Position numbers and translations under genes: made by a program
Assembly: GCA_035541935.1 (NCBI GenBank)
Contig: DATKMJ010000067.1
Location: 62,001 to 126,000, forward strand
DNA: 64,000 bases
Direction of reading: 5' to 3'
From: Candidatus Binatia bacterium
GTDB taxonomy: Bacteria > Vulcanimicrobiota > Vulcanimicrobiia > Vulcanimicrobiales > Vulcanimicrobiaceae
Notes under the pieces: model-generated
What the model was told of the DNA's origin: nothing
Seen by the model: only the letters and a program-made list of their open reading frames with translations
The model's database searches: none
Shown here: piece after piece, positions 37,989 to 44,941 of the stretch
Numbering within the stretch: the stretch's first letter is position 1
Layout: each line of letters starts with the position of its first letter

Positions 37989-38660
37989 TCAGGCGTTCCT
38001 CAGACGGTATCCGACGCCCCATACGGTCTCGATGACGCCGCTCGCGCCCAGCGCCTTGAGCTTGCGGCGGAGTTGGCTCACGTAGACGTCGACGATGTTG
38101 CTCGATCCCTCGAAGTCGTAATCCCAGATGCGCTCGACGATCTGCGTCCGCGTCAGCGCGATGCCGGCGTTGCGGGCGAGAAACTCCAAGAGACGAAATT
38201 CGGTGGCGCCCAAGGCGATGGGTTTGCCGTCGTACGCGACCGATCTGCCGGCGAGGTCGATCCGAAGCGCCCCGGCGGAGACGACGCCGACCATCGGCCG
38301 GTCGGCGCGGCGCAGGATCGCGGATATGCGCGCGATCAGCTCCTCTTCGACGAACGGCTTGACGAGATAATCGTCCGCGCCGCAATTCAGTCCCGCGACG
38401 CGATCTTCGACCGCATCGCGCGCGGTGAGCATGAGGATCGGCGTCTGCACGCCCTCGGCGCGCGCGCTGCGCGCGAGCGTGAAGCCGTCCATGCCGGGCA
38501 ATCCGACGTCGACGACCGCGGCGTCGTAGCACCGGCGCAGCAGGTGATCGAGTCCGGCCGCGCCGTCGGTGACGACGTTGGCGGCGAACTTCCGCGCCTC
38601 GAGCATGGTGCGGATCGACTCCGCAACCGGCACGTTGTCCTCGACGACGAGAACTCGCAT
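37989..38660 (-). CDS. OmpR/PhoB-family response regulator
   Basis: The 223-residue protein has a receiver domain with phospho-Asp in DAAVVDVGLPGMDGF, the acid pocket VLVVEDN, and Lys in DDYLVKPFVEEELIARI. It has a C-terminal winged helix (RLLEFLARNAGIALTRTQIV, NIVDVYVSQLRRKL, GVIETVWGVGYRL). It starts 2 nt after the Cyc2-like gene stop, which implies cotranscription and perhaps control of the redox cluster. Confidence 0.95.
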   Translation of the reverse strand: MRVLVVEDNVPVAESIRTMLEARKFAANVVTDGAAGLDHLLRRCYDAAVVDVGLPGMDGFTLARSARAEGVQTPILMLTARDAVEDRVAGLNCGADDYLVKPFVEEELIARISAILRRADRPMVGVVSAGALRIDLAGRSVAYDGKPIALGATEFRLLEFLARNAGIALTRTQIVERIWDYDFEGSSNIVDVYVSQLRRKLKALGASGVIETVWGVGYRLRNA

Positions 38661-38662
38661 GG

Positions 38663-39793
38663 CTAGTATTTCAACGGGCCGGGGAAAGCTACTGTCAGCG
38701 CGCCGCTAAGGTACGGGTGGGAGCCGGGCGGCTGCACCTCTTGCATGAGGATCCGGAACGGTGCGATCTGCACGGCGCCGTAGTATACGAAGTCGCGGTT
38801 GATGAACGGGTTGGCGTAGGCATCGTACCGCACGCCGAGATAGGCGTGGGGAATCGGATAGTACTTCAGGCGCACGTAACCGCCGCTGGAGTGTTGGTTG
38901 GTCAAGAAGCCGTCGGCGTCGTGGTCGTCCCCATACCATTGCTCGGCCTGCAGGTCGAGATCGCCGTAGCGCGCGTGACCGACCAGACCGTAACGCTCGT
39001 AGAGATCGGCGAACGGAAGACGCCCGGTCGGCATGATGCCGAGCGTTCCGCCGAGCGCGGTCGCGCCGACGTCGGCCTCACTCTTGGCCGTCTGCGCGAG
39101 CGTCTCGCGCAGCCAGATGCTCATCTCGGGGCTCTTGAGCCACGTGGACTCACCGGTCGGAACCGGCTTGCCGCCGTACGCAGAACCGGAGTAGAAGCCG
39201 AAGTCGACGGCGCCGTCCACGCGCAGGTTGCCGAAGGTTCGCTCGGCCATCACGCCCCAGCGGGGCGACGAGAGCGGCAGATTGTTCAACCCGACGTGCG
39301 CGCCGTAGTAGCCATATTGCTCGAGGTCGTCGAGCCGTTGGCCCGGCGACTGCGCGAGCGGAAGCTCGAAGAGGCCGCCGCGGTAGAGCGTCTGCGTGTG
39401 CGCGTTGTACGCGGCCGCGAAGACCAGATACGTCGCCGCCGGACCGCCGCCGGCGCCGAAGTTGTAGTGGAGGTACGCGGTGATCTGACCGATGTTGCCG
39501 CTTCCGAGCAGGATGCCGCCGGGCGTGAACTCCCGGGTATCGGGCGCCGGATGCTCGTCGTACTCCAGTTGGTAACGTATCGCGAAGATCGTCGTGCCGT
39601 GCTCGGGGAGCGGCAATCTGTAGCCGTGAGAGCGGAAGTAATTCCCGAACGCATTGAGTTCGGGCAAGACGCTGTGGCACTGCCCGCAACGCAGGTGGTA
39701 TCGCTGAGCGAAGATCGGTATCGCGCGCGCCGGCGCTTGGGTTAGGGCGATGAAGAAGAGCGCGAGGACCGCAACGGCAACGCTATTGCGCAA
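38663..39793 (-). CDS. Cyc2-like fused monohaem cytochrome c-porin of the outer membrane
   Basis: The TTG at 39793 gives 376 residues. Residues 1-24 form a signal peptide ending APARA. A single haem-binding motif CGQCH is at 36-40, in the context IPIFAQRYHLRCGQCHSVLP and ELNAFGNYFRSHGYRLP. This matches the Cyc2 pattern (A-x-P-x-F-A ... CxxCH ... P-x-L-N-x-F-G-x-x-F-x-x-x-G-Y). The remaining 310 residues look like an outer-membrane barrel: alternating aromatic/small strands ending in a hydrophobic C-terminal strand. Cyc2 proteins take electrons from Fe(II) outside the cell. Iron oxidation here is only a hypothesis, since the wider family is not fully characterised. It is clustered with three cupredoxin-domain genes. 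Confidence 0.78.
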   Translation of the reverse strand: MRNSVAVAVLALFFIALTQAPARAIPIFAQRYHLRCGQCHSVLPELNAFGNYFRSHGYRLPLPEHGTTIFAIRYQLEYDEHPAPDTREFTPGGILLGSGNIGQITAYLHYNFGAGGGPAATYLVFAAAYNAHTQTLYRGGLFELPLAQSPGQRLDDLEQYGYYGAHVGLNNLPLSSPRWGVMAERTFGNLRVDGAVDFGFYSGSAYGGKPVPTGESTWLKSPEMSIWLRETLAQTAKSEADVGATALGGTLGIMPTGRLPFADLYERYGLVGHARYGDLDLQAEQWYGDDHDADGFLTNQHSSGGYVRLKYYPIPHAYLGVRYDAYANPFINRDFVYYGAVQIAPFRILMQEVQPPGSHPYLSGALTVAFPGPLKY

Positions 39794-40232
39794 CGATCGC
39801 CGCCCGCATCGGCGCGCCGTAGTGGAAGAAACAGCCGAAAAGATACGTGCCGGGGCGATCGACGGCAATCGTCTGCGACGACGCGTTCGGCTGCAAGGCG
39901 CCGCTGCTGAAGCCGCCCGAGAGCGAGTTCCCGTGCTGCTGGAGCGCCGAGTCGCCGAACGGCGAGCCGCTCGGGAACTTCGTCGCGTTCGGAATGAGCG
40001 TTGCCGTGTGCGCGAAGCTGTCCGTGTTGACGAAATGGATTTGCGAACCGACGGGAACGGTCGTCACGGGCGGCGAGTAGCCCCCGCTCGTTCCGTAGGG
40101 CGTCGGCGTCGGTGCGTAGAGCGTCAGGCTGATGTCGATCGTCGTGCCGCCGCTTCCGCCCGATGAGGTCGGAATGCCGCCCGCCGTGCAGGCGGCGAGC
40201 GAGAGCGCGAAGCAGGCCGCGAACCGGCGCAT
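39783..40232 (-). CDS. Cupredoxin (plastocyanin-like) lipoprotein
   Basis: The 149-residue protein has a lipoprotein signal (ALSLAAC, Cys15) and a Ser/Gly linker, then a cupredoxin beta-sandwich. Type 1 copper ligands are visible: His75 (SFAHTATL) and Cys134, His137, Met142 in GCFFHYGAPM, the C-x2-H-x4-M spacing of plastocyanin. It would carry electrons near the membrane. Its start overlaps the SCO gene stop (TGATG) and its stop overlaps the Cyc2-like start by 11 nt. Confidence 0.85.
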   Translation of the reverse strand: MRRFAACFALSLAACTAGGIPTSSGGSGGTTIDISLTLYAPTPTPYGTSGGYSPPVTTVPVGSQIHFVNTDSFAHTATLIPNATKFPSGSPFGDSALQQHGNSLSGGFSSGALQPNASSQTIAVDRPGTYLFGCFFHYGAPMRAAIVAQ

Positions 40233-41323
40233 CAGCGCTGCGCCATCCGCTCGTCTTTGAGCGCGTCGACGATCGCGTCGCTCAGCGCGCTCGACGCGAG
40301 CATCGTCTGCGAGAGCCTGCCCCGCGCGTCGAGAACGTAGACGAAGGTCGTGTGCTCGTCGCGGTAACCGTCGCGCCCTTGGACCGCGATGACGCCGAAC
40401 TCTTTCATGATCGCGTGAACGTCGCGCACCGGCCCGCCGGCGAGGATCCAGTATCGCGGGTCGGCGCCGAATCGGCGCGCGATCTCGCGCATCGCAGCGG
40501 GGGAGTCGTGCTCCGGATCGAGCGTGATCGTCAACAGGCGTCCGTTGATGTGGCCGTGCGCGATTTTGCTCGCGGCGTCGGAGAACTGTGCGTTGATGAG
40601 CGGGCACGCGTCGGTGCAGTGCGCCCCGACGAACGTCACGGCGACCGGCTTGCCAACGAGCGAGCCGAGCGTAAAGGCGCGGCCGCGCTGATCGACGAGC
40701 TGCGGTCGCCGCTCCTGCGCCGCAGCCGCGCGCGACTTCCTGACGATTGCGTAGCCGCCCGGTCCGGGCGACGCGGTCGGCCCCGGCGTCGCTCCCGCGA
40801 CGACTTGGATGACGTCGCGCATGTTGAACTCGACGTAGTGATACGCGCAGCCGATCAGATAGATGCCCGGATCCTTGAGGGTGACGGTGACGGAGTCGCC
40901 CGGATTGAGCGAGCCGCTGGCATAGCCGGCGCCGAGTATGCCGTTCCCGCTGGGATAGAACGAGAGGCTCGGGTTCTGCGGCCATTTCACGGGCGGAGAA
41001 CTCACCGTTGCGATGACGTTGAGCGTGTGCGGATCTTTATTCGATAGATTTTCGATCGTGATCTGCGCGCCGGGTGGAAAGGCGAGCACCTGCGAGTTCT
41101 TCGTCTGCGTATATCCGCCGACGGTTCCCCACACCGGATCGTTCTCGACGCCGATCTTTTGATTGGGCACGCCGAGACCGATCGCCGACGATTGCGGAAA
41201 TGGTGAGGGCGACCCTCCGCCGCCCCCACCGCCGACGCTGCTGAGGCCGCCGCCGTTCGTGCACGCAGCTGCGACCGCGCACAGGGCGACGGAGAGCCAC
41301 GCTGCCCGGCCGCCGGATCTCAT
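40232..41323 (-). CDS. Cupredoxin-SCO1/SenC fusion lipoprotein
   Basis: The 363-residue protein has a lipobox at Cys21 and a Gly-rich linker. A cupredoxin domain follows (about 50-178) with His99 (DPHTLNV) and Cys159, His162, Met168 (GCAYHYVEFNM). The second domain (about 205-360) is an SCO1/SenC thioredoxin fold with the copper motif C-x3-C (HCTDACPL, Cys236 and Cys240) and His324 (RDEHTTFVYVLD). SCO proteins deliver copper to cytochrome oxidase CuA. Fusion to a cupredoxin could link copper storage or redox with delivery. It overlaps both neighbours, so it is part of the operon. Confidence 0.88.
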   Translation of the reverse strand: MRSGGRAAWLSVALCAVAAACTNGGGLSSVGGGGGGGSPSPFPQSSAIGLGVPNQKIGVENDPVWGTVGGYTQTKNSQVLAFPPGAQITIENLSNKDPHTLNVIATVSSPPVKWPQNPSLSFYPSGNGILGAGYASGSLNPGDSVTVTLKDPGIYLIGCAYHYVEFNMRDVIQVVAGATPGPTASPGPGGYAIVRKSRAAAAQERRPQLVDQRGRAFTLGSLVGKPVAVTFVGAHCTDACPLINAQFSDAASKIAHGHINGRLLTITLDPEHDSPAAMREIARRFGADPRYWILAGGPVRDVHAIMKEFGVIAVQGRDGYRDEHTTFVYVLDARGRLSQTMLASSALSDAIVDALKDERMAQR

Positions 41324-41913
41324 CGCGCCGGCGCTGTCGCCTGCGGTCCCGGCGTCGCGCCATTTGCGACGACGAGCACGGTCCGCATTCCGGAGCCGTA
41401 GTGGTAGAAGCAGCCGATCAGGTAGATGCCCTTCTTGCCGAGCGTGACCGTCACGCTCGAGCCCGGATTGATAGAGCCGCTCGCGTAGCCTTTCTGGAGT
41501 TTACCGCCCGATGGCGTCAACGTGAGTTTTGGACTCTGCGGAAAATTCGCCGGCGGTCCCTTGATTTTCTTGACGACGTTGAGCGTGTGGTGAAGATTCT
41601 TCGAGATGTTTTTGATCGTGATCTTCGTGCCGGGTGGGAAGCCGAGCGCTTGCGAGAAGTTCTGCTGCGTGAACCCGCCGAGCACGGCGCTCCAGTTCGG
41701 GTCGTCGATCGTTCCGAGTCCTTCCGAGGGGAGCTCTTCGCTGATCGTGCCGGTTCCCGCGTCGCCCTTCGGCAACGTCGCGGTCATCGTAAGATCCGGC
41801 ATGCCGGGGAGCGCGTACGTCGCTCCGGCGGCGCCGTTGCCGTAGCGTCCGCCGCACGCCGCGAGCGCGATTGCGGCGACTGCGACGAAGAGTGCTGCTA
41901 GTTTCCTAGACAT
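41320..41913 (-). CDS. Cupredoxin lipoprotein, first gene of the redox operon
   Basis: The ATG at 41913, with GGAGG just upstream, gives 197 residues. The lipobox is ALAAC (Cys20). The cupredoxin domain shows His108/His109 (NLHHTLNVV) and Cys168, His171, Met176 (GCFYHYGSGM). Much of it is paralogous to the cupredoxin half of the downstream fusion (shared FPPGxxITIxN and GYASGSxNPGxSVTVTL), so the operon carries duplicated modules. A 73-bp AT-richer gap precedes it and probably contains the promoter. Confidence 0.85.
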   Translation of the reverse strand: MSRKLAALFVAVAAIALAACGGRYGNGAAGATYALPGMPDLTMTATLPKGDAGTGTISEELPSEGLGTIDDPNWSAVLGGFTQQNFSQALGFPPGTKITIKNISKNLHHTLNVVKKIKGPPANFPQSPKLTLTPSGGKLQKGYASGSINPGSSVTVTLGKKGIYLIGCFYHYGSGMRTVLVVANGATPGPQATAPAR

Positions 41914-41986
41914 GTGGCCTCCAAGAGAGTAGTGGTGGTGTGATGCTATCCGTTGCAGATGAAAAAAGTATAAAGCGGGGTTGAGG

Positions 41987-42799
41987 CTAGGGATTCTTGA
42001 TCGAATCGCGCATTGCGGCGGCGATATTCTGCAGCGCGGGATCGCCGGCGGCGTCGAGCGTGGCTCGTGCGAAGGCGTTGCGCGCCGCTGCGTTCTCCCC
42101 CTGCCGAAGCAAGACGACGCCGAGCGCGAATCTCGCTCGAGCGTAGGTGGGAGCCAGACCAAGCGCGCTCTCGAGCTCGCGCTGGGCGGCGTCGTAGCGT
42201 CCGAGACGCTCTTCGGCGAGGGCGAGATCGTAATGGGCGAGCGCGTACGACGGGTTCGCGTGGAGGAGTTTTCCAAAATCCTCGCGCGCCGTTGCGGCGT
42301 CTCCGCCCTGCAACGCGACGATGCCTCGCGAGTAGAGCGCGCGCGCCGATTCCGGTGCGAGCGCTACGTAACGATCGGCAATCTTCCGCGCTTCGGCGAG
42401 GTCGCCGAGCGCGAGATCCACCGAGACGAGGTTTGCCATCGCGGCGAGGAACGCGGAGTCGAGCGCGATCGCGGCGCGCAGTTCGCGAGCGGCATCGGCG
42501 TTGCGCTGCAAGTTCGCGTACGCGAGCGCGAGATCGTATCGAGCGGTCGAGCCTTGCGGCTCCGCGGGCTCGAGCGCGACGATGCGCTCGAACTCGGCGG
42601 CGGCCGCGCTCCAATCGCCGCGCGCTTCGGCTTGGAGCCCGATGGTGAAGCGTTCTTCGATCTCACGCTTGACCGCGACGGCGCGCAACGCCGGCGCCGA
42701 CGTCGTGCGCGGCACCGGGGCCGGAGAGGCGTACGTTTGTGCGGCGACCGGGGCCGCCGCGAGTTGGAAGAGGAGGGCGGCGAGTAGGGGAACCCGCAT
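41987..42799 (-). CDS. Exported tetratricopeptide-repeat protein
   Basis: The 270-residue protein has a signal peptide (LLAALLFQLAAAPVAAQ) followed by about six TPR units (for example AEFERIVALEPAEPQGSTAR, ALYSRGIVALQGGDAATARE, AQRELESALGLAPTYARARF). TPR proteins act as scaffolds; the partner is unknown. It lies 73 bp upstream of the redox operon on the same strand and 3 nt after a small secreted protein gene. Confidence 0.85.
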   Translation of the reverse strand: MRVPLLAALLFQLAAAPVAAQTYASPAPVPRTTSAPALRAVAVKREIEERFTIGLQAEARGDWSAAAAEFERIVALEPAEPQGSTARYDLALAYANLQRNADAARELRAAIALDSAFLAAMANLVSVDLALGDLAEARKIADRYVALAPESARALYSRGIVALQGGDAATAREDFGKLLHANPSYALAHYDLALAEERLGRYDAAQRELESALGLAPTYARARFALGVVLLRQGENAAARNAFARATLDAAGDPALQNIAAAMRDSIKNP

Positions 42800-42802
42800 C
42801 GC

Positions 42803-43069
42803 TCACTGCGTGCCCGGATCGGGAGGTAAATCGGCTTCGCGCGACCTCGCAGAAGAGGCGGCGCGCTCGGGCTTGCACTCCCAGCCCACCCGGCCGGCCG
42901 AGGTGATGGGGCCGAGGAGCGCGGGCGCGGCCGAAGGCGTCAATCCGCCGGCGAGCAGCTCTTCAATGGAAGCGGCTCCAGCGACCGCGAGGCGGCCGCA
43001 GAGAAGGACCCCGGTCAGAAGAGCGACCGCGAGCAAGCGGAGTTGGGTTCTTGACACTCCTTCCATCAT
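42803..43069 (-). CDS. Small exported protein of unknown function
   Basis: The 88-residue protein has a hydrophobic signal (LLAVALLTGVLLCGRLAVAG) and a polar mature region of about 58 residues with a single Cys. The start at 43069 or the neighbouring ATG is uncertain. It is divergent from the receptor gene at 43091, with only 21 bp between them, and is likely cotranscribed with the TPR gene. Confidence 0.5.
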   Translation of the reverse strand: MMEGVSRTQLRLLAVALLTGVLLCGRLAVAGAASIEELLAGGLTPSAAPALLGPITSAGRVGWECKPERAASSARSREADLPPDPGTQ

Positions 43070-43090
43070 AGTCGAAAGTCTAAAGAATCC

Positions 43091-44941
43091 GTGAAGCGTA
43101 CGTTCCTAGGCGCCGCGACCGTGCTCTCTCTCGTGCTCGCGGCGGCTTCGGCGCGCGCGCAGGCTCCATTGCTGGTCGGCTCCGTACGAGACCAGCACGG
43201 GCGGCCGATTCCCGGCGCCCGCGTCGCCGGCACTGCGAGCGGCGGCGCCGGTCCGTCCACCACGACCGACGCGTCCGGCACGTTCGCGCTTCACGCCGCC
43301 GCGATCGTCTCGGTTACCGTCAGTTGCCGCTACTGTCAGACCGCGGTCTTCGCCGTGACGCCGGAGCAGCCGGTCGTCGCGATCGTGCGCCGGTACGACG
43401 CGTTGCTCGACGACTCGCCCTCGCAGAGCGATCTCGACAGCCTTCCCTACGCGCACGTCGAGTCGTCGATCGCGCTGCGTCCGTTCACGCTGCTCGCGCA
43501 AACGACGACCGCCTATCCGGGCTCTCGCCTGAGCGATCGCGGTCTCTCCGCGAGCGGCTCGCTGCTGATTGACGATAACGTGCCCGCGTACGACAGCGTC
43601 TCCGGGGAGTCGCCGTACTCGTTGGTGCCGGCACGGTACGAGCAGAGCGCCGCCGTGCGCGACGCTTCGAACGCGTACGCATACGGCGATGAGGCCGGCG
43701 GCGGCATCGTCGATCTCACGCCCTTCGCCGCCGGCTCGAATCCGGAGATCGCGCTCGTCGGCAACGACGCGATCGCGCGCGCGCAGGTCGGATCGGACGC
43801 GGCGGGCGCCGCGATCGCTTCCTTCAGCAACGACGAAGAGTCGCGTCAACGCGGGGACGTATTCGCGACGTGGCCGCTCGGCGGCGGCGAGTCGCTGGGG
43901 TTCTCCGGCGGCAGCGAGCAGGGGCGTCAGTACGAATCGCCGGGCTCGCAGTTTGCCGGCAGCTTCTCGTTTGCGAACGCAAGCTTCTCCGACGCGCGGC
44001 TCGAGAACGTAACCGTCTCGGCGGAGACCGATCGGGGCAACTACGCGCTGCAGGCCGGCGAGTATCCGATCTCGTCGGGATGGTCGGACTCGAGCTTTGC
44101 GGCCGGCGTGCGATCGAACGGCACGTTCTTCGGATTCGCCGACGTCGGGCTCCGCACGACGAGCGGATTCTACGACGCGCAGGCGCTGCTTTACGGGCCG
44201 CCGCGTCTCGGCGTAACCTTGACGCAGACTCGGGCCGATGCCGGGTTCTCCGCGAACGGCGCGGATTACGCGATCACCGGCGGCGTCGGCGCGTTTTGGT
44301 TCGACTACGCCGGCGGGACGTACGGGTATTCGTGGCCGGTGAAGACGGCGCTCGCGGTGCCGTCGCTCGACGCGCGGCTCTTTCCGAACGGAAAGTGGAG
44401 CCTCGACCTGCAAGGCAGCGGCTCGTTCACGCTGCCGACGTTCACCGAGCAGTATCTCTATTCGAACGCGGTGACGGTTCCGGTGCAGTATCAGCGCAAC
44501 TCGCTCTACGCGGGCTCGCTGACCTACACGGATACCTCGCGGCTGCGCTTCTCGTTCGAGCAGGCGTCGGAGGAAGTGACCGGCGCCGCGTCCGGTCAGG
44601 TGACGTCGAGCGGCGTATCGGCGATCTGGCAGATCGCGCCGGTGCTCTCGCTGCGCGCCTGGACGATGCACGTCACCGACACGGTGCCCGTCTACGGCAC
44701 GGTTCCGGCCTACGGCGGCGAGGCGCCCACGGCAAACGCGTTCTGGATGACGTACGACGTCGCGGGCGGCGTGCGCGCCGACGCGATCTATCGGCGCGAT
44801 CTACTCGATTCGACGCCGTTCTATCACGTAGACGGCGCGATCTCGGGACCGGTTGCCAACGGCTTGCGGTGGTATGCGGGCGTCGAAGATCGCATGCGCC
44901 GAACCTTCATCGATATCGGGATGCGCTTCGACGCCCGTTAA
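43091..44941 (+). CDS. TonB-dependent-receptor-like outer-membrane protein with N-terminal carboxypeptidase-regulatory-like domain
   Basis: The 616-residue protein has a signal peptide (VLSLVLAAASARAQA). A Cna-B/carboxypeptidase-regulatory-like domain follows (about 28-105, VGSVRDQHGRPIPGARVAGT). A plug-like region (SASGSLLIDDNVPAYDSVSG) leads into a long beta-barrel with alternating strands (GDVFATWPLGGGESLGFSGG). The length is short for a full receptor. The substrate is unknown and no tonB gene is beside it. Confidence 0.7.
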   Translation: MKRTFLGAATVLSLVLAAASARAQAPLLVGSVRDQHGRPIPGARVAGTASGGAGPSTTTDASGTFALHAAAIVSVTVSCRYCQTAVFAVTPEQPVVAIVRRYDALLDDSPSQSDLDSLPYAHVESSIALRPFTLLAQTTTAYPGSRLSDRGLSASGSLLIDDNVPAYDSVSGESPYSLVPARYEQSAAVRDASNAYAYGDEAGGGIVDLTPFAAGSNPEIALVGNDAIARAQVGSDAAGAAIASFSNDEESRQRGDVFATWPLGGGESLGFSGGSEQGRQYESPGSQFAGSFSFANASFSDARLENVTVSAETDRGNYALQAGEYPISSGWSDSSFAAGVRSNGTFFGFADVGLRTTSGFYDAQALLYGPPRLGVTLTQTRADAGFSANGADYAITGGVGAFWFDYAGGTYGYSWPVKTALAVPSLDARLFPNGKWSLDLQGSGSFTLPTFTEQYLYSNAVTVPVQYQRNSLYAGSLTYTDTSRLRFSFEQASEEVTGAASGQVTSSGVSAIWQIAPVLSLRAWTMHVTDTVPVYGTVPAYGGEAPTANAFWMTYDVAGGVRADAIYRRDLLDSTPFYHVDGAISGPVANGLRWYAGVEDRMRRTFIDIGMRFDAR

